Part shown: positions 43,284-51,156 of the stretch, piece after piece
Layout: each line of letters starts with the position of its first letter
How positions within the stretch are numbered: the stretch's first letter is position 1
Assembly: GCA_038203935.1 (NCBI GenBank)
Contig: JBBRDM010000004.1
Span: forward strand, 1 to 64,000
DNA length: 64,000 nucleotides
Direction: 5' to 3'
From: JANXSG01 sp038203935
GTDB taxonomy: Bacteria > Armatimonadota > Chthonomonadetes > Chthonomonadales > Chthonomonadaceae
Notes under the pieces: model-generated
What the model saw: the letters and a program-made list of their open reading frames with translations, nothing else
What the model was told of the DNA's origin: nothing
The model's database searches: none
Position numbers and translations under genes: made by a program

Positions 43284-44033
43284 ATGAATCGAAAAATCAA
43301 CCTGTTTTTAGCAGGAGCGATCGCGGCAGCGCTGCTGCCAATTTCACTTAATTCTCCCGCAGGAGCGCAGCCTCCACCCGGCGCGGGTGAAGGTCGAGGC
43401 GGCGGAGGATTTGGCCGTCGCGGAGGCGGACGGCAGCTCACTCTGGCGCAGATTCCTGTAAGCGCTTATGCAGATGATCTGAAATTGACCGCTGACCAGA
43501 AAGCCAAAATCACCGCGCTTCGCGCTGCTTTCAGAGATCAGACTAAGGCGATGATGCCGCAGCCGGGCACTCCGCCTGATCCTGCAAACTTCCAGAAAAT
43601 GAGCGATATGTCTGCTGAGACATCTAAGAGTATCGAAGCAGTGCTCACAGAGGCACAGAAAGCCAAAGTCCCGGACATTACAAGATCGCTCCAGGCACTT
43701 CGAATGTCGGGAGTTCAGCTTGAAGTCGTTGGAAAATTGAAAATGACTGCAGCGCAGAAAACTCAAATTGCCGATATTCAGAAGGACAGCATGGCGCAGA
43801 TGCAGGGGCTGGCTCAGGAAGACAGGCGCACCAAGGGCCGGGAAATTATGATGGCTGCCCGCGATAAGATGACAGCAGTATTCACCCAGGAACAAAAGGC
43901 GATCATCGACAAATATAACAAAGAGCATCCACGTCCACAGTTTGGCGGTGGCGGCGGCCGCAGAGGCGGCGGCCCTGGCGGACCTGGAGGCCCAGGTGGC
44001 CCTGGGGGACCCGGCGGCCCTCCCGGAGCATAA
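43284..44033 (+). CDS. Secreted LTxxQ (Spy/CpxP-like) protein with Gly/Pro-rich tail
   Basis: A 249-residue exported protein with a signal peptide (INLFLAGAIAAALLPISLNS...AGA). It contains four copies of the LTxxQ-type motif of the Spy/CpxP family (LKLTADQKAKI, VLTEAQKAKV, LKMTAAQKTQI, VFTQEQKAII), so it is likely a periplasmic chaperone-like or stress-response protein. Unusual low-complexity segments flank the helical domain: a Gly-Arg-rich N-terminal stretch (GRGGGGFGRRGGGR) and a C-terminal Gly-Gly-Pro repeat. The frame is open upstream, but AAGGAG at 43270-43275 lies 8 bases before the ATG at 43284. Confidence 0.82.
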   Translation: MNRKINLFLAGAIAAALLPISLNSPAGAQPPPGAGEGRGGGGFGRRGGGRQLTLAQIPVSAYADDLKLTADQKAKITALRAAFRDQTKAMMPQPGTPPDPANFQKMSDMSAETSKSIEAVLTEAQKAKVPDITRSLQALRMSGVQLEVVGKLKMTAAQKTQIADIQKDSMAQMQGLAQEDRRTKGREIMMAARDKMTAVFTQEQKAIIDKYNKEHPRPQFGGGGGRRGGGPGGPGGPGGPGGPGGPPGA

Positions 44034-44055
44034 GCAGATAGTCACTCACAAAGAA

Positions 44056-44090
44056 ACGCCGATCATGATTTCATGATCGGCGTCTTTTAA
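44056..44090 (+). terminator. Terminator after the LTxxQ gene
   Basis: ACGCCGATCATGA (44056-44068) and TCATGATCGGCGT (44071-44083) form a nearly loop-free palindrome followed by CTTTT. Confidence 0.8.
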
Positions 44091-44176
44091 TGGAATAAGT
44101 GCAAACATTCTGCAGTTTATAGGTCATGCTGATATTATGTTAACTACTGCAGATGAAAGGAAGATTTGATCACTTC

Positions 44177-44386
44177 CTATGCTGGCAAGGTTACATTGGC
44201 AGCCTGCCGGCCCTTTGCAGTTTCGATGGAGTCGTAGTTTACTTGCTGGCCTTCCTGCAGCGATTTGAATCCTGTCATCGTGATTGCAGAGTAGTGTACG
44301 AATACATCCACGCCGTCTTCGGCTTCTATGAAACCAAAACCTTTAGCATCGTTGAACCATTTTACTTTTCCGGTAGCCATATCCAC
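44177..44386 (-). CDS. Cold-shock (CspA) family protein
   Basis: A small single-domain OB-fold RNA chaperone with the RNP1-like motif KGFGFIEAEDG and the RNP2-like VDVFVHYSAI; the family start is MATGKVKWFND. It melts RNA structure at low temperature or acts as a general RNA chaperone. Two starts are possible: GAGGAG (44399-44394) lies 7 bases before a GTG at 44386 (69 residues, adding MD) and 13 bases before the ATG at 44380 (67 residues, matching the usual family N-terminus). I report the GTG because of the ribosome-site spacing. A long leader upstream (to about 44640) would fit the thermosensing leaders of csp genes, but no structure was established. Confidence 0.93.
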   Translation of the reverse strand: MDMATGKVKWFNDAKGFGFIEAEDGVDVFVHYSAITMTGFKSLQEGQQVNYDSIETAKGRQAANVTLPA

Positions 44387-44673
44387 TGTAATTCTCCTCA
44401 CTGACCTGCTTCTGGCAGGAACAACTTTTCGTGTGATCTCACGATTATGCTGACTTTACTAAAGATGTGGATTTCCAAGTACTGAACGCAAACGGATTCG
44501 GTGCAATATCAGAAATGTCCGTCTTCAGTAGCTGAGGTGTGCAGAAAGCGTGCCAGAAATTGCATAGTTGAGATCAATCTCTGAAAACTAGAAGTTGTAC
44601 CAGTGAAAAATATAACAGTCATACAGGCAGACATAGCTTAATAAAAGTTTAATGTTTAAAAGATATAAATCAC
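44387..44673. other. Csp leader and prepilin upstream region
   Basis: No gene is recognised here. On the minus strand it would hold the csp promoter and a long 5' leader; on the plus strand it precedes the prepilin promoter. Confidence 0.35.
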
Positions 44674-44702
44674 TTTTCAGAGTAAAAAATATGTGCTATA
44701 CT
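44674..44702 (+). promoter_or_regulatory. Promoter of the prepilin gene
   Basis: TTTTCA (44674-44679), a 17-base spacer and TGTGCTATACT (44692-44702), that is, an extended -10. The 11-base -10 element is identical to the one at 34732-34722 (minus). Confidence 0.6.
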
Positions 44703-44861
44703 TCATAAGTGAACCAAAGTGCCCATGTCTGATCGTCCTGCTGCCACTGGGAATTTTGGTATGGCAGATTATCGCATGCAGCCGCATTCACCTTGAATCA
44801 CCCCGCATTATTTTTTGTATTGCCCGTGGGATCACTTTCCCGCAATCTAAAGGAGAAAGCT

Positions 44862-45687
44862 ATGTCGAACCGCAAGGGATTTACCCTTATCGAGCTTCTA
44901 GTGGTTATCGCAATCATCGCGATACTGGCAGCTATCTTATTCCCTGTTTTTGCTCAAGCGCGTGAAAAAGCCCGTGCCACCGCCTGTCTTTCCAACGTAA
45001 AGCAGCTCGGTCTTTCTTTAATGATGTATGTTCAGGATTATGATGAAACTTTCCCAACATCCTGGGCGAAGGGATTCCCTGGAGATGCAAACTTCAGCAG
45101 ATGCCGTTTGCGGGGAAAACACCAGTGACTCTTATGGAACGTGGTACTTGAAACCAGGCGAGCGCGATAACCCAACCGGCGAGCCCTATCTGTGGGGCTA
45201 CGGCTTCAATATGGGTATCACATGGAGCGACGGTACAGGCTTATTCGATGCTGGAAACGGCGCGCCATCTCCAAATCCGAATGCTACAGTGACTGTATCT
45301 ATCAATGGAACCAGCGTTCAGACCACTGTTCGCGGCGTTCCAAAACGCGGTAAATCTCTGGCGGCTGCGGCAGCTCCTTCTCAAATATTCATGGAAGCAG
45401 ACACGAACGAACCGCCCCTCTCCAGCATGACATTGAATGCGATGCGGCCAGCCCATTGGCCCGGCTACACCGATTCTCCATGTGAGAGTGTAGTCCGTGC
45501 TACCTCCACCGCACGTCACACCATGGGTAACAACTTCGTCTATGTCGATACCCATGCCAAATGGCAGCGATATCCGGGTGCAGCCACCAACTATGGCGAT
45601 CCATCCTCTGCGGGTGACCTCTGCTCCTACTACAGCGACTACGATGGCGGCAATAACCCGGGCAACTGTAAAACACTCGGCTTCTAA
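44862..45687 (+). pseudogene. Type II/IV prepilin-like protein (H-x9-DG type), frameshifted
   Basis: The ATG at 44862 follows AGGAG (44851-44855). The start MSNRKGFTLIELLVVIAIIA continues into a long N-terminal helix (ILAAILFPVFAQAREKARA), the prepilin cleavage/methylation segment used by the type II/IV assembly machinery; the C-terminal part carries ARHTMGNNFVYVDTHAKW, the H-x9-D-G/T motif of the large families found in Planctomycetes and Armatimonadota. The first frame runs 44862-45128 and then stops after KGFPGDANFSRCRLRGKHQ. Homologous sequence resumes in another frame from about 45106 (DSYGTWYLKPGER) to the stop at 45687. The usual middle segment (a CPS-type cysteine motif) is also missing, so a small deletion with a net frame change is likely. 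A sequencing error cannot be excluded. Confidence 0.8.
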
Positions 45688-45707
45688 TCCTTCGTTAGTC
45701 AGAATAT

Positions 45708-45750
45708 AATAATAGCAAGAGGCGGCGGTTAGCTGCCTCTTGCTATTATT
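45708..45750 (+). terminator. Terminator after the prepilin gene
   Basis: A 16-bp stem AATAATAGCAAGAGGC/GCCTCTTGCTATTATT around an 11-base loop, ending in T's. The first codons of the Rhs frame overlap it, which argues that the Rhs frame has no own promoter or start here. Confidence 0.88.
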
Positions 45751-47926
45751 TGAATTCTTCCCGCACCATACTAAAAAATCATTGGGCATCGAGCACAACT
45801 TAGAATCGTATCTCTATGTCGGCGGGCCTGGAAGTTCAGAGACTGTCTATAATGAGAGCGGTACGGCTGTAAGGCAATCAAACAGCTATTATGGACTTGA
45901 AGGTGAAAGTAGTTCAGTCAGCGGTGACAGTGTCGAGCCTGTCGGTTATACTTACGATGGGCTATATCGAACAAAATCGCTTTCCGATGGCAACAGCCAC
46001 AGCACTAGTTATACTTATAATCAGGCAGGATACCTCTATCAGGTTACCTATCCAGATACCCATACATTCCAGTATGTGTACGATAATTTCGGCAATACCA
46101 CTCAGCGCACGGACGGGCGAGGAGTCGTCACCAACTATACCTATAACGACACGACCTACTGTACGCACGATGCCCTGACAGCTATCTCTTATCCGGCATC
46201 TACAAGCATCAACGTTGCGTTCACCTATGATGCTTACGGACGCATGACTGCGAAAACCGATGGGGCAGGCAGCTACACCTATATTTATGACGATAACAAT
46301 ACAGCATACAGTATGAGCACCACTTATACAGGACTTACCGGCACGAAGACAGTCTCGTACGGATATAATAATGACGGCAGCCGCGCAAGTATGTCTACGC
46401 CTTCAGGAGGATTTACCTACACGTATGATGGAGCCGGCAGGGTAACGAGTGTTACCAATCCCGCCTCTGAAACCCTCAGCTGGACCTATCTGGATAACAA
46501 CTGGATATGGAAACAGCAGATGGGAAGTACCGAACTCTCCACTTATACCTATAACGCTCTCGGGCAGATAACAGACCTGGCACACCGTATCTCTCCTTCC
46601 AATGTTCTGCTGTCTGAATTCTCCAGTCTGACCCATGACGGTGTTGGGAATCTAACGGCACAAACCATCAACGTTCCCGGCAGAACATCCTATACCGGTA
46701 CCGTCAATTTTACTTACGATAACAAAGACCAATTAACACAGGAGGCATCAACTCGCACGCCTTCCGGATTTCCGACTGGCTATACGAACACTTTTGGTTA
46801 TGATACGGCAGGAAACGCCACCAGTTTCAAAGGAGTTACACGCACCTACAACAGCTCTAACCAGAATACTGCCAATACCTACGACAACAACGGCAACCCC
46901 ACCACCTACTCCGGTACATCGATGACCTATGACGCAGAGAACCGCCTCACGGCAGTCGGTTCCTTGATGACGGCTGGCTATACTTCAGGCGGTCAGCGGG
47001 CGTGGAAACAGAATAGCACCACCAAAACGTATTTCATCTATGATGGCCTTGTGCCTGTCTCTGAGATTGCAGCGAATGGTACTATACAGGCGACCAATAC
47101 CTTCGGCGCGACAGGCTTAGCCGTAAGAAATACTAGTTTAGCGAACTGCTTCTATACCTTCGATCCTCAGGGCAACGTAGTACAACGGATGTATGCTGCG
47201 GGCGGGCAGTGGTCCGTCCACATGTTCAGCGCATACGGTACCTCAACAAGTACCATCAGTACAACCTTCGATCCTTATTCCGGTTTTGGCGGGCAGGCGG
47301 GGTACTATACCGATTGGGAGACCGGGCTGCAACTGTGCGGGAGTCGTTACTACGATGCCGCTGCTGGTAGATTTATAACAAGAGATCCCATTGGATATAA
47401 TGGTGGTGTAAACGTTTATAATTACACGGCGAACAATCCTGTTAACAGAAATGATTCGAATGGCAGATCATTCTATTACGATGATCCGAATGGCAATAGG
47501 CACTTTTGGCTTCCACCCAATCAAGGTACTGTTCCTACCCATCCACCAGATATAAATCTTGGTGATAATATTAACCAAGCTCAATGTATGAAAGATTATT
47601 TTTATGACCATTCAAATGGTGATTACGAGGCACCAATTTTGCACTGGTTCTATAATCACGTTCGAAATAAAGGACCATGGGATTATAAGCAAAGAGGAAG
47701 ACAGTATCAGGATTTTGGGAATTTTAATTATGGAGCTACTGGTGGTGCATCGGGAATTGATCTTGGAGCATTATGTCGAGCAGCAGGCTATGCGCAATGT
47801 AAAGCGGGAACATCTTTGCCTAAATGTGGCAGCCCGTGGGGTGGTCCGCCATATGGTGATGACCCGAGTGATCAAGAACAAATCCGGGCTGGTTACAATT
47901 ATTGGTGGCGGTATTATGCTCAGTAA
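45740..47926 (+). CDS. Rhs/YD-repeat protein, 5'-truncated, with toxin-like C-terminal domain
   Basis: An open frame of 728 codons. Most of it is YD-repeat Rhs core (GYTYDGLYRTKSLSDGNSHS, TYTYNALGQITDLA, NNGNPTTYSGTSMTYDAENR) ending in the Rhs-associated core motif YDAAAGRFITRDPIGYNGGV...YTANNPVN. After about residue 570 an AT-rich, non-repetitive tip of about 150 residues follows, containing YQDFGNFNYGATGGASGIDL and GGPPYGDDPSDQEQI. From memory this resembles the polymorphic toxin type 44 tip domain. The frame has no ribosome site, and its first codons overlap the prepilin terminator. There is no signal, PAAR or VgrG-type N-terminus. I conclude the 5' part has been lost by recombination and the gene may be silent here, serving as a tip reservoir. 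Confidence 0.8.
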   Translation: MLLFEFFPHHTKKSLGIEHNLESYLYVGGPGSSETVYNESGTAVRQSNSYYGLEGESSSVSGDSVEPVGYTYDGLYRTKSLSDGNSHSTSYTYNQAGYLYQVTYPDTHTFQYVYDNFGNTTQRTDGRGVVTNYTYNDTTYCTHDALTAISYPASTSINVAFTYDAYGRMTAKTDGAGSYTYIYDDNNTAYSMSTTYTGLTGTKTVSYGYNNDGSRASMSTPSGGFTYTYDGAGRVTSVTNPASETLSWTYLDNNWIWKQQMGSTELSTYTYNALGQITDLAHRISPSNVLLSEFSSLTHDGVGNLTAQTINVPGRTSYTGTVNFTYDNKDQLTQEASTRTPSGFPTGYTNTFGYDTAGNATSFKGVTRTYNSSNQNTANTYDNNGNPTTYSGTSMTYDAENRLTAVGSLMTAGYTSGGQRAWKQNSTTKTYFIYDGLVPVSEIAANGTIQATNTFGATGLAVRNTSLANCFYTFDPQGNVVQRMYAAGGQWSVHMFSAYGTSTSTISTTFDPYSGFGGQAGYYTDWETGLQLCGSRYYDAAAGRFITRDPIGYNGGVNVYNYTANNPVNRNDSNGRSFYYDDPNGNRHFWLPPNQGTVPTHPPDINLGDNINQAQCMKDYFYDHSNGDYEAPILHWFYNHVRNKGPWDYKQRGRQYQDFGNFNYGATGGASGIDLGALCRAAGYAQCKAGTSLPKCGSPWGGPPYGDDPSDQEQIRAGYNYWWRYYAQ

Positions 47927-47933
47927 GGAGCAT

Positions 47934-47990
47934 ATGTCTGAGTTAGAATTTAATTCAGATACTAAAATATATACCAGAAAGGATCAATAA
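47934..47990 (+). CDS. 18-codon mini-ORF directly behind the toxin stop
   Basis: TAAGGAG overlaps the toxin stop codon and lies 3 bases before an ATG; the peptide is MSELEFNSDTKIYTRKDQ. It has an ideal ribosome site but is very short. It could be the remnant 5' end of a lost immunity gene or a coupling peptide. Confidence 0.25.
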   Translation: MSELEFNSDTKIYTRKDQ

Positions 47991-48051
47991 TCTTGACAAT
48001 CACACTGCTAGTAATACACATGATTAATAGTCGATTAACATAGCATTTTAT

Positions 48052-48444
48052 ATGAGTAAATACTTTAAAATATTAATTATCGCCATAGTATTTATCATTG
48101 TACTATTCCTAAGCGGTGGAGTATTGAATAAAATCGCCAATTTACCCTGCGATAACAAAGTCATTCTGAAAGTAGCATCACCGGATAATCTCTATTTTGC
48201 CTCGATTGTAAAAGTTGATTGCGGTGCAACAACAGATTTCGCTCAACATATTATATTGCGAGACGCATCATTAATTCCCTATACCAGTGAAAAAACAATA
48301 TGTATAATACGAGGGCTAGGAATAAAGCACCTTATTTGGCGTGACAATCACACATTAGTGGTAGAGTTCAATACAACAGATTCGCTTTTTTTTCAACAAG
48401 ATTTTAAATGGAAAAATATAAATATCATTTATCGTAGTTTATAA
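48052..48444 (+). CDS. Candidate immunity protein, membrane-anchored
   Basis: A 130-residue AT-rich gene immediately downstream of the toxin tip. One N-terminal membrane helix (YFKILIIAIVFIIVLFLSGG) is followed by a soluble domain of about 95 residues of mixed alpha/beta pattern (NKVILKVASPDNLYFASIVK; HIILRDASLIPYTSEKTI; IKHLIWRDNHTLVVEF). The family is not recognised. Position, size, strand and low GC content match the immunity genes that follow polymorphic toxin tips. A TTGACA lies at 47993-47998, but no good -10 was found. No ribosome site is obvious. Confidence 0.55.
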   Translation: MSKYFKILIIAIVFIIVLFLSGGVLNKIANLPCDNKVILKVASPDNLYFASIVKVDCGATTDFAQHIILRDASLIPYTSEKTICIIRGLGIKHLIWRDNHTLVVEFNTTDSLFFQQDFKWKNINIIYRSL

Positions 48445-48480
48445 GCTGACTTCATTCTATTTTGCCCACTTTCCTCGACT

Positions 48481-48526
48481 GGAATGACACCCCGATCAGA
48501 TACTCCGGCACATCGATGACCTACGA
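48481..48526 (+). pseudogene. Displaced Rhs core fragment
   Basis: TACTCCGGCACATCGATGAC at 48501-48520 and the following CTACGA match the Rhs core at 46907-46932 with two differences in 26 bases. The reading frame gives NDTPIRYSGTSMTYD, compared with NGNPTTYSGTSMTYD in the core. The fragment ends abruptly at about 48527. Confidence 0.75.
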
Positions 48527-48528
48527 TA

Positions 48529-48644
48529 TGAGGTATCCGCATCCAACTATGGCGATCCTTCGTCTGCTGGTGATCTCTGCTCCTACTACAGCGACTATGA
48601 TGGTGGAAACAACCCCCATAGCTGCAAAACTCTGGGATTCTAAT
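48529..48644 (+). pseudogene. Second copy of the prepilin 3' end
   Basis: From 48529 the sequence follows the prepilin 3' end (45568-45688) closely. The copy encodes SNYGDPSSAGDLCSYYSDYD then GGNNPHSCKTLGF and a stop, against TNYGDPSSAGDLCSYYSDYD then GGNNPGNCKTLGF in the prepilin. It is fused to the Rhs scrap and has no start. Confidence 0.85.
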
Positions 48645-48672
48645 CCACCATATAAATCGCGATATGAGGTCG

Positions 48673-48701
48673 ATACGAGGCAGCGAATAGCTGCCTCGTA
48701 T
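48673..48701 (+). terminator. Terminator after the prepilin 3' copy
   Basis: ATACGAGGCAGC and GCTGCCTCGTAT around the loop GAATA, then TTGTT. It resembles the terminator behind the first prepilin copy in core sequence (GAGGC...GCCTC) and position. Confidence 0.8.
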
Positions 48702-48938
48702 TGTTAACATTTTAATTCAGCATAGGCATAGTTTTCTGAATTAAAATCGGTGAACAGGATGGGAGGATAAAAGCATCTTTACTCCCATCGAGTTCCTCTA
48801 ACTGGTTAGAATCTTGCGAGCCTATTAGATTCATGTCAGGCTTAACCAGGAATGAATCGGCCTTATATTTGAATAATTTATTGGCAGGTATAATTTAGGA
48901 TCGGAAAGAGCGTGAAATGATTCGATTTGGAGTATAGA

Positions 48939-49883
48939 ATGTCCCAATATTCTAATAATTTCATCCCAAACCAGCAGCTGTCTCGGAGAGCATTCATCAA
49001 AAGTGGATCTTTGTTCATGCTGGCAGGATTGGGTGCCGCTGCAACTGCCAGAGCCTCCGAAGATATTTTCAGCGAAAAGCCTAAAGCTAAAATCGGGCTG
49101 ATAACTGATCTGCACTATGCCGATACCGATGATAGAGGCAGCCGCAATTACCGTGAGTCGCTCACCAAAACGGAAGCCGCTATAGAAGAACTCAATAAAA
49201 TTAAGCTGGACTGCGCAGTCGAAATAGGCGACCTTATCGATGCCCTTCCCAATCCGACCGCAGAATCGGAAATCAGGTTTCTTAAAACCATCAATCGTGA
49301 GATCAAAAGACTGAAAACGGATCGCCACTACGTCCTCGGCAACCACTGTATCTACAGCCTGACAAAACCCGAATTTATGGATACTATTGAGCAGGAACGC
49401 TCTTACTACTCCTTCGATAAGGCCGGGACACATTTTGTGATACTGGACGCCTGCTATAGAAAAGATGGGGTCGATTATGGCAGGCTCAATAACGATTGGA
49501 CGGACACCGATATTCCTGCACCTGAGCGTGAATGGCTGGCGGCCGACCTGAAACATACAAAACACAGGACTATAGTTTTCGTGCATCAGCGGCTTGATCT
49601 CCCAGTAGAGAATGAGGATGCAGTGCATAGTTCCCCTGCCGTTCGCCAGATTCTCGAGCAGTCGGGTAAGGTCGTGGCGGTATTTCAGGGACATAGTCAT
49701 GTGAACGACTATCGTAATATCAAGGATATTCACTACTGCACTCTGGATGCAATCATCGGCGGTTCGGGCCCGGCCAATAATGCCTACTCCATTCTTAGTC
49801 TATATGCCGACGGATCGTTAAAACTGGATGGATTTGCCAAGCATTCCAATAATCCGCTAACCCGTGGATCTAATACTGCTTAA
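48939..49883 (+). CDS. Tat-exported metallophosphoesterase
   Basis: A 314-residue calcineurin-like phosphoesterase with a twin-arginine signal (LSRRAFIKSGSLFMLAGLGA). The dinuclear metal site is visible in order: GLITDLHYAD (D-x-H), VEIGDLIDALP (GDxxD), RHYVLGNHCIYS (GNH), TIVFVHQRLD (H) and VVAVFQGHSHVNDY (GHxH). It is thus likely a folded periplasmic phosphodiesterase or phosphatase of unknown substrate. GGAG at 48929-48932 lies 6 bases before the ATG at 48939; the frame is open to 48927. The acyltransferase gene follows 19 bases later. Confidence 0.92.
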   Translation: MSQYSNNFIPNQQLSRRAFIKSGSLFMLAGLGAAATARASEDIFSEKPKAKIGLITDLHYADTDDRGSRNYRESLTKTEAAIEELNKIKLDCAVEIGDLIDALPNPTAESEIRFLKTINREIKRLKTDRHYVLGNHCIYSLTKPEFMDTIEQERSYYSFDKAGTHFVILDACYRKDGVDYGRLNNDWTDTDIPAPEREWLAADLKHTKHRTIVFVHQRLDLPVENEDAVHSSPAVRQILEQSGKVVAVFQGHSHVNDYRNIKDIHYCTLDAIIGGSGPANNAYSILSLYADGSLKLDGFAKHSNNPLTRGSNTA

Positions 49884-49902
49884 TTGCTCAGAAACGATTG
49901 AT

Positions 49903-51060
49903 ATGGCTGCTGTATCCGTTCCACCCATCGCTAATTCGCAGGCCGCTTCCGGCCGTCTGGCATTTCTTGAAGGCCTGCGCGCGGTCGCCGCACTATTCGT
50001 TGTGCTGCACCACATGTATATTCAGGTGTGGAATATCTTTCTGCACCAGCATCCTGCCGGGCTTCTGGAGCCTTTGCTAAAGTGGATGATATACGGCCAT
50101 TTCTCGGTAACCCTCTTCATTGTGCTTTCCGGATTCGTTATGATGATGCCGATCGCGAAGGGAGATGGCAGGATTCGAGGTGGAGTTCCTGCATTTCTAC
50201 AAAAACGAGCCAGAAGAATAGTACCCCCTTACTACTGCGCCTTGATTTTCTCGGTGCTGATGATATTTCTCAGCAGAAAACTTTCCGGCAATCTTCCCGT
50301 TTTCTCACTGTCCGCGCGAAGCCTGATAATGCATCTGCTGTTGATTCACAATCTCTCTCCTTCCACAATCGGCGATATTAATGGCGCATTCTGGTTCATA
50401 GCGGTTCAGGTTCAGCTCTACCTTCTTTTTCCTTTCCTGGTAACGCTGTGGAATAGAATGGGAGCATTGGCAGGTGCGCTCGCAGCCTTCATCATAGGTT
50501 ATGGAGGTTATTTCGTGCTCCGAGGAACCACGCTTGCCGGGCTGACGCCGCACTATATTGCCCATTTTGCAATCGGGATGCTGGGCGCTTCAATAGTGTT
50601 CTCAAAAGCCGAAATTCTGATAAGGCTTCGTGATCGGTTTCCATGGCGGACTGCCTTTGTAGTATGCTCTATCGCGACGTCCTTCTACTGCTACTATCAA
50701 GGCTGGGAAATTGCCCTCGGGCCCAACGTCTACATCTCCGATCTTCTGTTCGGGCTGAGCGTGGTTTTCCTCATGATCGATGCATCCCTGCCAGGCAGAA
50801 ATACACTCCGAGATCGGCTGTCGGGGCCTTTACTCACTAGAATAGGTGGAATCGCGTACAGCATCTATCTGGTGCATCTGCCTATCGTACTGCTCTTATG
50901 GCAGCATGGCCTCCTTCCGCTGCATATTGCGTCCGCAATGAAGCTCCTGCTGCTGATACTCGCCGGCATGCCCATCATATTTATATTTTCTAAAATCTTC
51001 TATAGAGTATGCGAACAGCCGTTTCAGACTGCCAAGCCGGTATTGACCTCTCCCGCTTAG
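49903..51060 (+). CDS. Acyltransferase family 3 (OafA/YrhL-like) membrane protein
   Basis: A protein of about 385 residues with 10 membrane helices. The family start is LAFLEGLRAVAALFVVLHHM (the R-x10-H motif of acyltransferase-3), followed by FSVTLFIVLSGFVMMMPIAK and RRARRIVPPYY-like ARRIVPPYYCALIFSVLMIF. Such enzymes O-acetylate or succinylate surface glycans or small molecules, taking acyl groups from the cytoplasm. The ATG at 49903 is preferred over an upstream GTG at 49864 that overlaps the phosphoesterase gene, though neither has a good ribosome site. Confidence 0.9.
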   Translation: MAAVSVPPIANSQAASGRLAFLEGLRAVAALFVVLHHMYIQVWNIFLHQHPAGLLEPLLKWMIYGHFSVTLFIVLSGFVMMMPIAKGDGRIRGGVPAFLQKRARRIVPPYYCALIFSVLMIFLSRKLSGNLPVFSLSARSLIMHLLLIHNLSPSTIGDINGAFWFIAVQVQLYLLFPFLVTLWNRMGALAGALAAFIIGYGGYFVLRGTTLAGLTPHYIAHFAIGMLGASIVFSKAEILIRLRDRFPWRTAFVVCSIATSFYCYYQGWEIALGPNVYISDLLFGLSVVFLMIDASLPGRNTLRDRLSGPLLTRIGGIAYSIYLVHLPIVLLLWQHGLLPLHIASAMKLLLLILAGMPIIFIFSKIFYRVCEQPFQTAKPVLTSPA

Positions 51061-51156
51061 ATTAGGTAAAATAGCCCTATACACAAGCAACCGAAAGTGA
51101 CCGGCCGCGTTCTGTGGTCCGGTTCGTTTTTTGTCAGGAAGGGAACTGGAAATTTC

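Noticed and set aside
43976..44033. Tandem-repeat DNA (GGNCCN) resembling a minisatellite
   Set aside because: It is the coding sequence of the Gly-Gly-Pro tail of the LTxxQ protein; unit length is short and in frame.
43344..44045. 233-codon minus-strand frame
   Set aside because: Antisense of the LTxxQ protein gene; the composition is that of a reverse-complement shadow of Gly-rich coding sequence.
45028..45687. Prepilin second frame as a separate gene
   Set aside because: It lacks an N-terminal signal and is the continuation of the prepilin in another frame; treated as one frameshifted gene.
48831..49733. 300-codon minus-strand frame
   Set aside because: It is the shadow of the metallophosphoesterase gene on the plus strand, which has all the family motifs.
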